From the NCBI GenBank assembly GCA_035610365.1, contig CM069432.1:238790104-238854103 (forward strand): a DNA stretch of 64,000 nucleotides, given 5' to 3'. Below, in pieces: positions 11,771 to 25,600 of the stretch. The notes beneath the pieces were generated by a model that was not told where the DNA came from, ran no database searches, and worked only from the letters and a program-made list of their open reading frames with translations. Numbering within the stretch: the stretch's first letter is position 1; every line of letters starts with the position of its first letter. A program made the position numbers and the translations under genes. Source of the stretch: Aquatica leii. Its lineage: Eukaryota > Arthropoda > Insecta > Coleoptera > Lampyridae.

Positions 11771-13500
11771 TAGGGTCAAGTGGTGCAAAAATAAGACGGT
11801 CGAAATTTCGCCCAAAAACAAGACATTAAATTTTTCTCAGTGCAAAAAACAATAACATTGTAAAAAATATGTTACAAATTACTTTCACATATATACAATT
11901 GAAATCTGAAATGAATAATATATAAACGTAAACGCAAACATGGAAAAAAACTATCGCATTTGCTTAAAAAATCTTAAAATTTTTCTTGTTGCGCCGCTGT
12001 ACGTAATCGTTTTTAAAATAACAAATGCGGTTATGATATATTGATATTCCATAACGAATTTAATCTATCTTCAGGTGCAAAAACGACACCACAAAGTTTA
12101 AAAACGAGACACCTGCGAGTTAAAAAACAAGACAAAATTTTTAAATCTTTTAGAATAATGCCGAAGGTTTACGTTCTTAAAATACGTCCCTACGACACAA
12201 AGTACATGGAGACCTAAAGCTAATATAGGATAGCACTTTGTCTTTTAGAAATGCAGCTAAACAGTTTAAAATTGACAAACCTGCTCTTTCAAGAAGATGT
12301 ACTCGTTCACTTCGTAAGCAAGAAAGAAAAACTTTTTGAAAGCGTAATAGACTAAGGCAAAAAAAAAAAAGAAAACTTCAGCAACTGGAAAGATGTAGAA
12401 AAACAGCTACAAGTGATCTATTCATCATCTTCGGCTTTTACGATCGCTTAAATACTTGCATATCTGATTTGAAGTTGCAAGACAAGTCAGGTTACATCTG
12501 GAATTTAGACGAGAACAGTTTTTCTTCCGACCCAAACAGAATAAAAGGCGTTTTTAGTATTTGTTTGGTATTATCATTATTATTAATTTTTTTAATCTTC
12601 GTTTGAAGAGACCGGGATATTTCCATGCGATCAGAATAGATATTCAGAAGACCGCTTAGACTCTGATAAGCTACTTAGATATAAAGAACATGGGGTGTTT
12701 AAAAATTCGCTTAATATATTCGAAGATCACGATAAAAAAAACTCCACAACTTCTGCCGCAGATCGAACAGTTTATTGAATTTGTTGCAGATCGATCTAAC
12801 AGTGATTCTCCCAAGCCATCTTGCTCTTTTAAATCATTACTACTGGATAAAATTCAAAGAATCCCAAACATACTAACAAGAAGAAGAAAAATGGACTCTA
12901 TGACAAAAGTCCTAACAACAGAAGAATATTTAAAGGAAATACAGGAGCAAGAACCGAATAAGAAAAGTAAATGTGTGAAATCTACAAAATTAGAAAAGAA
13001 ACTAAAGACAACTAAAATAGTTGCGAGTGATAGTGAAAGCAGCATTGACGAACAGCCAGTTTAACAAGATGAAAGCGTTATAGACGGTTTTACTCTAGAA
13101 GATATTATGAGTGTGATGACAAACCATCAGAAAATGGAGAAACAAATCATGAAATTACAAAAGCATAGAGAAACTGATTTTATCCTAACCAAATTTAATA
13201 CTAAAAAAAACAAGTTTACTACATGGCACAAATTCTTAAAGTTCTTGAGAGCAATGTAGAAGTAAAATATTTAAAGCGCAAAGGATTTAAATTTATTTTT
13301 TCAGCCATTGAGAAAAAGTACTTTATCGACAAAAGTAACATAGAAACGAAACTGTCCTTGCAAAAAATATAAAGTGGGACCTGTCGTATCTCTCAGCAAT
13401 ACATGTTTCTTATCGACTTTGAAAAGTATATAGCTCTAAAAACCAGAAAAAGAAATTTTATCCCGTTTTTGAATTAGGTGTGGTTTATTTAGCTTGTTTT
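11771..13500 (+). mobile_element. Second pogo/Tigger-like element, internally deleted
   Basis: Plus-strand remnant. The upstream part holds iterated short motifs of the type CAAAAACAAGAC (about 11790-12130), possibly subterminal binding sites, and a similar motif (CCCGTTTTTGAATTAGGTG) appears inverted near 13460-13480. Approximate ends were taken from these; exact inverted ends and target duplication were not found. Confidence 0.6.
12158..13433 (+). pseudogene. Pogo/Tigger-like transposase fragments
   Basis: Starts MPKVYV at 12158, followed in another frame by a helix-turn-helix segment (NAAKQFKIDKPALSRRC). A central piece (KSGYIWNLDENSFSSDP, about 12490-12540) is the region of the first catalytic Asp in this family, as in WNLDET. 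The large DDE core after it is missing. The C-terminal piece is long and open (12690-13064), with SFKSLLLDKIQ and MTKVLTTEEYLKEIQEQE, then a basic, acidic tail. It continues in other frames as KNKFYYMAQILKVLESNVEVKYL and IDKSNIETKL to about 13433, again family-typical. There are several frame changes and stops, so it is dead. Confidence 0.78.
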
Positions 13501-14158
13501 TAACTGATTTTCTTTTTAGTTATGTGAGTTTTTCGTAAGAAGGTTCTCACAATTTAATACTTAACAATGTTATTTGATTTATCAAACGCTTGAAAACTTA
13601 AAATAACTAAAAACACAAAAAATACAGTGTTTCGTTTTTAATCGCTATTGAATCTTCTTTGTGCTTCAGAATCTATGGTTTTATGCTTTTTCAATCATTT
13701 TAATAATGCTGTCCATTGTTTCAAATTATGGAAATACAACTTCCTTTTTTAGTGATAACTTAAATATTCACTTAAATAATGCCAATCGTTAAACTCATTA
13801 TTGTTACTTAATTTTATAGTTTTTGCAGAATTTGCAACATTAAAGATTTTGCAATATATATACAGAATTCCTTTCTTTAGAACATAACAACGATTCCTGT
13901 TTAACTGTTTCGTTATTTTGTAAAATTTTAGTAAAACATGTGTCAGAAAACTTAATTTTTAATTTTATAATGACTTGGTCCATTATCTACATATGAGTCT
14001 GCTCGTTTGCTGTGCTCTAACTGGTTTGTCTTTGCCATTACGTCATCAATTCATATCTAATCAAGTGTGTAAACTGGTACAGACAAATGCAATTTATAAG
14101 TTTGAGTGCACGTGTTAACCTAAAATATTATATATAATGGGAAACGTATTCTTTAAAT
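13501..14158. other. AT-rich stretch holding one dispersed repeat copy
   Basis: No gene recognised. Positions of about 13665-13880 are similar to 49325-49530 (see the repeat entry). Confidence 0.5.
13665..13880 (+). repeat. Dispersed repeat R0, copy 1
   Basis: Recognisably homologous, in the same orientation, to about 49325-49530. Shared landmarks include the runs TCACTTA-ATAATGCCAATC / ATATCAATC and AACATTAAAGA. Function unknown; it may be the left part of the same dispersed element as R1. Confidence 0.6.
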
Positions 14159-15384
14159 CAGTGGTTCCTAAACTGTTTTGGCTTATGGACCCCTTTTTAT
14201 AGTCAAAACTTGCCTACGGACCCCTAAGTAAAAAAACTACATAAATGCATAATAGAAAAATTACAAATTTAACTTTGATGCCTTGAATAGTAAATGGTGA
14301 CGTAAAAATAAAATATAAATAAAACATTTTGTTGAAGAAGTATTTATTGAAATTATAACTTTTGTTTTAAAATACAAAAAAAAATTAAAGTTGATGGGAT
14401 GTTATGAGTGTATTTAGGTCCGGCTCAATATTTGTAAGTATTATCCCCAAATCCCCACGAGTACTAATTTTTAATCGGTCCCTTATTTTGTGCTGAGGTT
14501 CATAACGGCACTGAATCCACGTTCTACCCAATACGAAGAAGGAAAAGCAATCAGCAGCTTCTGTACAATAACCCATAATGCTGGATATAAAATTTGGATC
14601 TGATCTTGTAACTAGAAGTGGGCGTATGCTTGTTTAAACATTGGTTTCAGTTCCTCATTTGTGGATAATTTGAAAAGTAGCTTTTGTATTAGTACGTATT
14701 CATCTATATTTGTACCCTGAGTTTGGCTACTTGCAAAAGCGTTTAACACCCAGTCGAGAATATCCAAGTGAAGAATGTCTTCAAATCAATAAACAAACAA
14801 ATATTTATCTCTATTTTGCAATTTTTAAAGATTTGGAAACTGAGAACATTCTCATCTTCTCAAGTTTTGTTTGTACAACAAGAGTATAACTTTGCTTAAA
14901 TAAATTTAAATTAAAAAAAAGTATCAATTTTATTCAATAAATACATGTACTTAGGTAACGAAAGTACGCCATTCGCGTAACATTACAAAAAAATATACTT
15001 CTTTTTGTCCAAGACTAGGAAAATTTATGTATGCACTTCACATGACGCATAACACAGAACTAAATTGTTGATAACAAACACGACTCTTTTGTATTTCATA
15101 TTACAGATTAGTTGGTGCAGGTATGGGCTCTATTGCGTTCCTGTATAAACCTGTATAGATAGACCTGCCTCACTACGATTTTTTGTATTTTATGCACCCG
15201 TCTATATTTATATTTTACCTAGGACGTAAAAATCGCAAATCAGTCATTCATTGTTATTTATTTCTTCTTCTTCCATTAATAAAAATGTCTCACAATTTTT
15301 TAATTTCATATTAAACATTGCGCGAACCCCCTGACACTGTTCAGGGGCCCCCAAATCACGTAGGTATCACATTAGAAACCACTG
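14159..15384 (-). mobile_element. Internally deleted ZBED5-like hAT
   Basis: Left end CAGTGGTTCCTAAACT (14159 onward) and right end AAACCACTG (to 15384) are inverted, and the imperfect octamers outside them (CTTTAAAT, CGTTTAAT) match at 6 of 8 positions. Interior sequence at about 14380-14870 is clearly homologous to 39200-39690, the C-terminal transposase region of the larger hAT at 39-41 kb. From about 14880 on it resembles 40740-41170. The central transposase is therefore absent, making this a deletion derivative of the same family that could have moved only in trans. Confidence 0.82.
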
Positions 15385-16060
15385 CGTTTAATGTAATTTT
15401 TTTTGGCTGGAAGAGAATATAGTACGAAAGCACCTACAAATTCACCATGGTAAGCATTACCTTGTTGTTTTTTTTTGCCTTGTTTTGTAATAAAATTTGC
15501 AATATTTTAAAGAATTAATATAATTACGCCTATTAATCAATGCACACAAGCACGCAGGGAGTATGTGTAGTAATGGTTCTTAATAAATTTGTCAAAAAAA
15601 AAGAAACCATTAGTCCAACAAGGCAAAGTAAAGACAAAAAAAAATGTTGGAAAAAATAAAATAAGCGATGCTAAGCTACAATTACTATTACAACGTTCAA
15701 CAACTGGAAAATAAATAGGAAAGCTTAGAAAAAAGAACTACAAAACTGTATCTAAAAATAAAAAGAAAATCCACAAAGGAAGAAAAAGATTATATAAGAG
15801 ATAAAAACGTGATATTGCATAATTTTATAATGTTTATGTAATGTTGTTATAAGTATGTAATGATTGCATTGTTTTAGAGAGCTGGGAGATATTTTGCAGA
15901 AACGACACTCAATATAAACTATAAAAAAAGGAGGAAGAAATAACCGTTTAATATCAATGTATTTTTCAGAGAAAGTATAACCAAAACTCCAAAATGTAAT
16001 TTGCAGAATGTACGTGCACTAACATTGTTGCAGTAACTACTTCTGTTGTATTCAAAGAAA
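15385..16060. other. AT-rich stretch, no recognised gene
   Basis: Poly-A-rich segments and short frames only. Confidence 0.4.
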
Positions 16061-16064
16061 AATA

Positions 16065-16480
16065 AACAATTCTTACACTAAAATCCGTGTAAGAATAAGC
16101 AAATTCTTACACGAATTTTAGTAATGTTAGTTTTTTCAAAATTGGCATCTCTGCATCGTAAGTTGACATTACATGAAAAAGAAATCAAAATTATTGGAAG
16201 TTAACAATTGAAATTCAAACTTTGATGCCAAGATAAAATAAAAAGGTCCTATTAATTCAAAGTTATTTACTTATAAACGTATAAAGAGATAATTTTGTAT
16301 GAGATTTTAGGTTAACACATAAATTTCAATATGTCAAAGTGTAAGTGTTGCCAATTCAGTAAAATATAAGTTTCTCAATGTTGTTTTAAAATCAAAATTA
16401 TACGAAAAATATTAAATATTGTATCTAAATAGAGAAAATGGTATAAAGCACACGTCATAGAATACGTTTCAATCACTCGA
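16065..16480 (+). repeat. Dispersed repeat R1, copy 1
   Basis: Closely similar over about 410 bp to 49815-50220, same strand. It begins with a 20-bp inverted repeat (16077-16096 against 16103-16122, one mismatch, 6-nt loop) and ends with the shared CATAGAATACGTTTCAATCA, after which the two copies diverge sharply. That suggests a real element boundary near 16480. Confidence 0.8.
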
Positions 16481-18150
16481 CCGCTTCATAAACTCGCCGC
16501 TGCGCGACTCGTGTATGAAACCTGGTCTCGTGATTGAAGCGCGTTCATTCTGTAACTTGTGTTTTAATGTACTATTATCAAACATTTCTATTCAAATTTT
16601 TACTAATATTTGCTGTTTCCATGATATTGAATTGAAAACGGTATTGGGAGTCGACTACCATGGAAACATATTCAAGTCAATTCCAAGGTCAATAAGGTAA
16701 AGTCTGGGATCTTAACGGAATTGAAAGTACAATTTTATCATGGAAATACTATCGTATTGATTCCAAACCTGCATAGTTACTTGACCGCACTTGTGTCACA
16801 AAAAGTTAACATTTGATGATTATTGCTAAACCAAAGTTTTGTACATGTGGTAAGGTTGTGTGAATTAGTATTTGCAATTGATCGTTATGAGTTCCAACAA
16901 TTTGTTACGCTGGTTTTCGTGTAACAAAAAAATAAGCGACGGCTAACACAGTTGTTCCCGGAGAGTGAGTCGCAGGCTTTGTGATGCTAGATTATAAATT
17001 AAATCTAAAAAGGCGCCTAAACGATGAAAGACTAAATTAGGGAGATATCGTTTAACTCTACCCGCAGCTGGAAAAGAACAAATAACACGACAGAAGTAAT
17101 GACACAGAATATATATTTATTTTATCACCGAATTAATCAAAGCGACCTAATTGGTCTATCTTTTATAATTAACAAAGGAATGGCTTTGCTTTAAGTTAAA
17201 TTACAAGAATAAGAGAATCAAAGCGCACCAGATAAGTATGTGACACACAAAAAAAGTTTTAACATTAATTCTAATTACAACCTAGTATGTACGTATGGTT
17301 ATTCTACCAATCGACACGATCAACGAAGTAGTACACGTAAAAATAGAAAATGCAATACTTACAGTTGTGTATTATCCAGTAGGGGATTAGCTAATTCCGT
17401 ACCAGTATAACCTAAAACGTAATATGAAATCTGACAAACATACGATAATTGAAGTAAACGAATGTGCTTCCCTCTAATTAACTTCGCACTTGTGTAGATA
17501 TTTTTTCCAATAAAATGGTATTCAATCCCTGGATCTCAGCGACGCGACGTTATAAAAGCTTTCTAAAATCAGGGCCACCGATAAGGGTCATAAATAGAAG
17601 GGTGGCGACCCTTTAAAATCTCAATACAAAGAAAATCTAACGACTTACCCCGAATAAATTTTCAATCAAAAATACATAAAATTGGACCACATATTCACGT
17701 GGAATTGCGTGAAAGAACTTAATGATGAAAACCTTGTTGGGCGTAGATGTCTGTGTGTTGCACAAAACGTTACCGGAAGAAGAATGAATTCGTGCTTTAT
17801 ACATTTGACAGTCGATCACGAAAAGTGGGCGCGCCGAGGACAAATTTTATACTCGAAAAATTTTAACCTAGCAACTTTTTTACATAACAAATTATGTATG
17901 GTTGGCACTTCAACCTGTTATTTGGCGTATCCCTTTTGTAACTGGATTCAAATCGATTTAAATTCGATTCCAAACTACATCATAAAAACATACACCGATT
18001 CAATCCCAATACCGTTTTTAATTCTAATTAAATTCTTCAAGGAAACGTAGTATCTGTCACGTAAATTACTAGCACCTCGATTTTGAATATTAACAGACAA
18101 TACTATCACGTAATTTGCTAAGATCCCGATTATGAATTTCTTGACAAACA
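16481..18150. other. Unassigned stretch, no recognised gene
   Basis: Less AT-rich than its neighbours in places. A frame at 17682-18050 (122 codons) has no recognisable domain. Around 17572-17617 there is a compact inverted motif (AAGGGTGGCGACCCTTT). Around 18058-18140 an imperfect direct repeat begins with CACGTAA. No family could be assigned. Confidence 0.4.
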
Positions 18151-18151
18151 A

Positions 18152-19090
18152 CTAATTGTGATTCATTATCATCGACCGTTCTTTCAGACTTAAATGACAA
18201 ATTGTCATCAATACATAAATTATGTAGAATGCTCTTATAAAATGACATGTGCGTTGTAATTCCTTAAGTTTAAGGTACCACAGCTGTCGAAATCTCTGTT
18301 TTAATACAACAAAAGCGTGTTTGATAAACACTCTGGAACTTAATTTAGTATTAATTTTTTTCTGGGCTACAGTTAAATGTCTATGATCTCTGTAAGGTGT
18401 TCGTAGCTTATGTAACAGAGAATAAGCACTATCACAAAATATATATTCATCCTCGCTACAAAATTTATTTAATTGTGTATATAGTGAGGAATTTCTAAAC
18501 TTTCGCGAGTCATGGACAGATCTTGAAAACCTGTCACAAATATCCAAATATTTTAACGGCTTGTTGCACATTCTTTGAAGGATTGCAGAATGGTAGTCAC
18601 AATTAAAGTAGTCTGTAGCTCTATTCTAGTTCAATCAATTTTAATATGACAACCATCTATTAAGCAACTACGAAAACAAGATGTTTGATGACCAGCAAAC
18701 CACAAAAATATTGAAATGTGTTTTTCTGGGCTAATATTGACTCTTAAATACAAAGTAGCAATTAATTTTTGAAAGTTTTGATGAAGAAATTTTGTAATTC
18801 TTAATTGTCCTGTAAATTTTGTTGCGATTATAATTCTTTACTATCTACCAAAACATTTTTCGTTCAGTACATGAATAGAACAACAAATGAACAAAGTTCA
18901 ATTTACTCAGTTCATGAAAACAAACGCATTTATCTGCACCATCCTGATGCGAGCAAACAAACAGACCTAATAATTGAAGATGACGGGAAATAAAATTTTT
19001 TGCCATAACCCTGGATCCTCAGCAAGTGACAAAAATTTCTCTTCTATGTCAACGTCGTCATCAAGTATACAATCATCGCTAGAAATTGAT
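18152..19090 (-). pseudogene. PIF/Harbinger-type transposase remnant
   Basis: The minus-strand frame 18571-18152 has the order typical of DDE_Tnp_4 proteins: LDICDRFSRSVHDSRKFRNS (second catalytic Asp region), YIFCDSAYSLLHKLRTPYRD (third acidic region), then the KLSSRVFIKHAFVVLKQRFR helix near the C terminus. Upstream on the same strand are RATDYFNCDYHSAILQ, an IDGCHIKID scrap, and the recognition-helix region (SPEKHISIFLWFAGHQTS, about 18700-18745). An earlier, more decayed N-terminal stretch reaches about 19090. There are several stops and frame changes, and a piece seems to be missing between the helix region and IDGCHIKI. I did not find the inverted ends or TTA duplication. Confidence 0.8.
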
Positions 19091-19357
19091 GTCTAGCTGA
19101 ATATTGACGCTTCCTTCAATCTTCCTCACTAACAATTCTTCGTCAGTAGTTGAAGATATTGTAGAGATCAAGAAATCGAAAATCATTTAACTACTACTGG
19201 GTTTAGTTTCTAATTCCGCGGTTGATGTAGATGAGAATGTTATTTTTGCTTTTTTTAGAATTTATTTATTGTTTTGGTTTGTGTAAAAAAATTAATATCC
19301 ATAAAAGAAAATTAAAGTAATACAAAACAACTAAGGCAATTACACTATTGTTTAATT

Positions 19358-19672
19358 ATGTCTAGTGATGAAAATACGCAGCAAGTGTGTGTACTTGTTT
19401 CCAAGAAACGTAAGAAAAAAAGTTTAACAGAAGTAAACAAGAAGTTACGTTTACAACGCCACGAGAAGAGACCCAATTGTGGGTGTAAGAGACTGAAACG
19501 TTTTACTGTAACTTCTTTGAAAAAAAGGCAAAAGGTATTGTAAGAGTTTAATGCAATGGATAAATGGAATCTTCAAAGTCTCTATTTATCTGGATTAATT
19601 TCGGTCACACCGATAATGCAAAGAAGTTGTCGATTATTGGAAGAGGAGAGTAATTTTTCTGCGGCTTCCTTG
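19358..19672 (+). pseudogene. Possible N-terminal fragment of a transposon ORF with Cys motif
   Basis: An open frame from MSSDENTQQ is basic (KKRKKKSL), then carries CGCKRLKRF and an aromatic helix region EFNAMDKWNLQSLYLSGLI; one stop lies after KKRQKVL in the same frame. The pattern of Cys pair, R-rich helix, FN/FW motif and Q-x-x-YL-x-x-LI resembles the N terminus of proteins found with insect DNA transposons, but I cannot name the family. It lies head to head with the Harbinger remnant and could be its accessory ORF. Low confidence. Confidence 0.35.
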
Positions 19673-22600
19673 TAGTACAAAATACTGCCTTTTTTAAAGG
19701 TTTTGAATAATCTTCGAACCAAATGATTTTTTTGTTATCTTAACAATTGGTGGATCCCATTTCCATTTTGTCTTAATATGTGCCGTTATTATTATGTTGG
19801 GCATCTCAGGTAAGTAGCTTGTGTACTGGTTGTTATTGAAGATTAGAAAGTATAAAAACTGTATGTGAAAAGATTTTTCTGCTTTTTTCAATTTACATCC
19901 TTTCCTTTTAAATGATCATACCAACGTCTATGTTCTGTTTAACTAACGATCGCAATAAATAAAAACATTATAATTCGCACTGTTATAAACTAACGGCACA
20001 CGATATCTTACATTTGAAAATGTACGAACAAATCTTTCTTTTCTAATGTGATTTAAAAATAATTAATTTTACCGTACTTTAGGCTGTTGTTTTTCAGAAT
20101 CGAAAATGAAAAAAATTAATAAATAAAACGGATGTAAAGGGTGAACTAACAAATAACATTTGTATTCAACTTTAAATTATTAATATGGTGAAAACGATTA
20201 AAATTAATTTTTAATTAAAAGTTGAAAAAGTATGAAATCAAAATCTGATAGAAATTGTATCTAATCCCTATTAAAAAAAAGACTGAAATTCAAGAATGAA
20301 TTTATTAATACTTGCATATTTTTGTATTCGCTAATTAATTATATTTAAAAAAACGACAATTTTATTAGTAAATAAAACAAAAAAAAATTATATAAGTACA
20401 ATTTAAATTAATGTTAACTTAAAATAATAATTGAGTCTAGTCTGAAAATAATTAAAATTTCTAACAAACAACCACAAACAATGTTGTTTAAAACGTTTAC
20501 TATCGTCTGTAACCTAAGATAAAACATTAATAAATATTCCAAAAAGTTCACATAAGTATAAATACCTTTTGTAAATATAATTAAAATTTGACTAATTACA
20601 GAAATTGTAATTAACGTAGGTACCAAATGACGTAAAAAATATAAGATATGTGGTGTTTATAATTTTAATAGTTATTTTTGAAATAAACACATTAAAAACA
20701 GTATTTTGCAATGATAATATTTATAAATTTATTTGTTACGCAATCGTAAAAAAAATTATTTACAAATGATCTGAAAATTACGTTATAAGTGTTAGCTTAT
20801 ATTTAATTTTAACGTGGAATTAATTTGTAAATGAAAATAACTAATACCATACACTTAAAGTATCGTATGATCAAAACTGACTTTAATTTTTGCTTGTTAA
20901 TGTAATTGCTAAACAACACTCATTCTGAAGCACTGTACATATATATTTTGTAACTCTTAATGGTATGGAAAGGAATAAATATAAGAGAACAACTGAGAAA
21001 TTAATAATAACTTTCAAATACATAAACCTTTTTTCTGTAATTTGATGTACAAGCTTTAACTTAGAAATAATTCAATTTAACTATTTTAATAAAAAACGTA
21101 TTTAGAAAGAAAAATGTGTAATTAACCTGCTATCATTTTTGTAGATGTGGTGATTGCAAAAACAAGACAAAACACTTTCAAAAGTCTCCGATACTTATAT
21201 TCTGCTTTATTACTATAATACGATAAATAATCGTTCTTATTGTATTTTTCAGGAATGATTTTAGCTTTATATTCATTTACTATTATTAGTTTTTAAGTCG
21301 CTGTTATAGTCTAAAAAAACTGACAATATTATAGTAAAGCAGGGTATGAGTGAGAAGAGAATTACAAATTTTTTGTTTATCGTACTAGTGATGGTGCCGC
21401 CCCCGTCCCTAAAAGAACGTAACGTAGCTTTTGAACAACCTTCTAGTTTTTCAATTTTTATAATATTTAATTGTGCAGCATCGTGTATATTTGACTATGA
21501 AAAAAAGGAAACTGCCATATTAAAAAAAAAGAGGAAGAAGTGCGTGGTGACGAATATATTGCTGTTATTATTATAAAAATTAATATAATTTTTGTTTTAC
21601 ATCGACATCAGGTAATGTTTCTATATTTTTTTATTGTTAATGTCTAGATAAAGCCCATTTATGTGAGCCGTTGTTACGTAATTGCTTTGTTTTTGTGATA
21701 TATTTCTTTATTCACTTAATGTGTAGTTCGTAATTTGCTTATTTTAAACTATGTTATATATAATCTCAGTGATTAATAAAGTTATTTATTTAGGACTGAT
21801 AACTTGTTCCGAACCGTTTGGGTGTTCTTTGACTACGTTTTGTATTAGGATATAGTATTGTTTCACTGCGGTATCTTTTGTTGTTTGATTTGTGTTTATT
21901 CTGTAAATAAGTTGTCACATTTGACATGCTTGCTGCTTATGGGGACGTAGTAAGAACTGCGTTAAGCAACATCACCCATTTACAATGACGGGGTGTTCAT
22001 ACGTTGACTCTTGATCTATTTTCTGTTATTGGTTTCAAAGAGTTGCTTCGATGGTATTATTTGGGTAGAGTTATGTGCTTGGTAATTTGAATTAGGATAT
22101 GCAATTATGACCAATAAAACCAATAATAGATGTCAATTGATATAATATTGAGTAATCACTGCAATTATGTCCTTGAAATAATTAATGCTGTACTTTTGGA
22201 TTAGGGTAAATACGGAAGCTACTCGAAACTTGTTTTAAGCTGTCCTTAGTTAATATAGAAAGGTTTTTGTATTTAAATTAATTAGATTATATCAAGTCAT
22301 TTCAAAGCAAACCTTATCACACTGTGGGTATTATGTTGAGTGTCGTTTCTCGTTGGAAGTATGTGATATTATTACTGGCCGTAGTATGAAGTGCTTTGGT
22401 GGACTTTTATTAATTTATGTTTTCTCCGTGGGGGTTCCTCGAGGGTACACTATCTAGCAACATAAGGAACAAGAGATACGCACTTCCAGGTGAATTGTTT
22501 CCCTCTTCGGAGAGAGCTTGTTCTTTGGTTTTCATTGTTGTTGATTATGGAAGCGTGAAGGTGGGTGTTGTAATGGGGGTCAGTGGTAATTTCATACAAG

Positions 22601-25600
22601 CTAGGTTTATTCGATACTATATTTGTACCCTGTTGGTTGGTTTAATTGATTTTGCCTGTTGTGATTCTTTTAGCACTGTTTTGGCAAAGAGATGATTGAC
22701 ACATGTGGCTTGATTAGCTGAACTAAGTGATTGTTATTTAATAAAGTCAATCTTTTATGAATTATGCAGTGTTGGGTGAATCATAGTATATTGCTAGTCA
22801 TATTATCTTTATTACTCTATTCAGGCGGCATTGGAAGCGTCACTCAAAGTAGTGCGTTCAAAAGTTTAAATAATACTGATTATTTATGTGCCTCCTTTTT
22901 CAATTACATAGGCAATGATGTATTTTTGGTCTAAACACGCATTAATGTATTCGTATTGTGGAAGACAGTACGGTTAATCAAGTAACGCACTGCTAAATTT
23001 CGGCTGATAGAGTATTTCTAGAGCATTCTTTTCTCTGTCTTACGTTTAGAGAATGCTGGCCGATACATTTTTTTTGTGGGTACAACTAATAAAGTAAATA
23101 TTAATATTATGTGGTACCGCAATTATTGGTTTTATTTCTACCTAAGTTACGTATACGTATTTTTGGTATTGAATGTAGGTAGAGTAGAGCGAATCGATGT
23201 AATTTTTGAACTACGCGGGTTTTATTTTGTTGGGGTTCATTTACAGGGAGAATCAATTTCATTCATAGTATTTCAGAGTGGAATAAGATCATTACAGTAT
23301 TAACGTTATTTAAAAAGATTGTTAAACTAAATGCAAAAAAAAGATTAAGGGTGCAAACATGCAGCGACGAACAAAGAGATAAACAATTCAGCGTTGCAAT
23401 CAATTTTATTTTATTTAAAATTATTTTGTATAAAGATAAAATGCAGCAAATATCTTTTTTGGCACAGAATTATACCACTGTTAATAACTTACTCTAATAA
23501 GCGTGTTAGCAATTATTTAAAACCTTTATTATAACTGCCTTTTTTCGTCATTTTGACCACAAAGAGATATTAAAAAAACAACTACTTAAACTGTGATTAA
23601 AGCTTAAGAGCAATAGTTTCATATTATATAATGCAGAAACCTCCATAACGCGGAAACCAAAAGTAAATTGCGGCCTTAAACTACAAAATATCATAAATTT
23701 AAACTTTTCAATGCGGAATGTAATAAAATAAACTTATCGCATTTACAATAAATTTATAAATCTGCCATTGTAGTTTTTTAATTCGTGGAAAAATGTGCTT
23801 TAAAAAGTGTTACAAACTTTAATCTTTAGCGGTAAGTACGTATGATTCATTAGTTTAATGACACATTATTTATTACAAGAAAACTCGTTTACTGAAATTT
23901 GTTTTTGCATTTACAAATAAATCTCGGTACACAAAAACAGTAGAAATTCAGAAACATCTTAATTGTGGAAAAACTTAAATAACATTCAAATTTTTTTGTT
24001 GGGTTTAAGTCACAGCGACCGTTTTTTGCATAACATTTATCTATGTATTGGTTAATTCAATTTTTGCAATTTTAACTGATTTTTTATAAGTGTTTGTATT
24101 AAAATATTTTTTTTTTTTAATTTAACTAAAACTTTACAAAGCGAAAGCTTGCAAATGCAGAAAATTACCTGGTTCCCTCAGTTTCCGTTTTAGCAGGTTA
24201 CACTGTATACGTAAAACTAAGTGTAGTTTCTTCAAGATAGAATAAAGAAATGAATGAAATGATTTAATTGTTTAGTTAAATTTAAGTATTAGTAAATGTA
24301 CAATGTTTGTTATTAACTTTTACATTTATTAAGTAGAATTATTTTATACAAGTTTTATTGTATTATAAACATACACCCTATAGATAATGGCAGTTGCCTT
24401 CAGTGGGCAAACATAGACCAAAGTGTAGTAAAGCCTTAATATTAGCTACATTTATATGTATCTGTAAATAGGTTAGCTGCAATTTTGTTTTATTGGTTGC
24501 GTGTCAGCAAAGTCTTTAGAAGAAATATGCAGTGAATTTATTAAAACACGTAATGCGATACCATCACTTTGTATTTATGTGTGACTTACATTTTTTAAAA
24601 TTTTACAAGATGATTTAGTTTTTCTGTGTCGCACTAAACTTCGAAAATTTAAATAGAACAATATTGTTGTAGTCTCCTTGCTTATGTAGTATTTATATTA
24701 AAGCTTATTTCAAACTTGGAGACTCAATAATTTTAGACGCCAAAGTATTACTGTTCTTCTCATCATACATTTTTTGATGAACTTCATGAAATGAACAATT
24801 TTTTTCAGACTTCAAAACAGTACGTGCTGACCGACAACATGTTCTCTGATCGTTCAAAGCTAACAAGGATCTCTTTAATACATAATAATTAATTAACGTG
24901 GAAAAACATACAGCTCGTCTGTTTTATTTGATATGTCTGAAATCTACTTTCACATAATTTGAAGCTATGGACATTATTTGGTTGCTTTCACATTGTAACG
25001 TTTACTGTTATTATTCTATTTTAAATTATCAGCATTAATTTAACAAACGTGTGTAATCCTTTCTTTATTTTTAATTTTCTACTTTTCTTGGGCGAGGTCG
25101 GCCTTAAAATGATTCGGTAGTTAGCGTTCGACTGATAAGTCATGTAACTTTTATCTTGCCTTTTATCTAGATTATTTTTTTTTTAAAAAGTCTGTGTTAA
25201 TCTGTTAATACAATACAGGTATGTTTTCAATTTCTATTTTGTTACATCTATCTAATTTCCCGCTTTTAATTGTTTTAGACTTTTTTTTATACCGAATTTA
25301 TCTTTAGCTAGATTGTCGCTACATTCATAATTTGAATGGATTTGGTATATCAATAAGACATAAATACCAATGATCCAAATTGATTTTCTTGAAGAAAATA
25401 CCTATGTCATCGATTCTTGAATGGAAATTTTCCAAGGTTAATACTATCGCTACCACCAAGTTGCATTCCATTGAATGACATCATTATCAACCTGAAATTT
25501 AATCCACATGCGTGAGTTACATATATGTACCTACATTCTTTTCGTCAATTAAAAATAATAAAAATTTGGCTTTATCAACGAACTTAGTTTGAATCTATAC

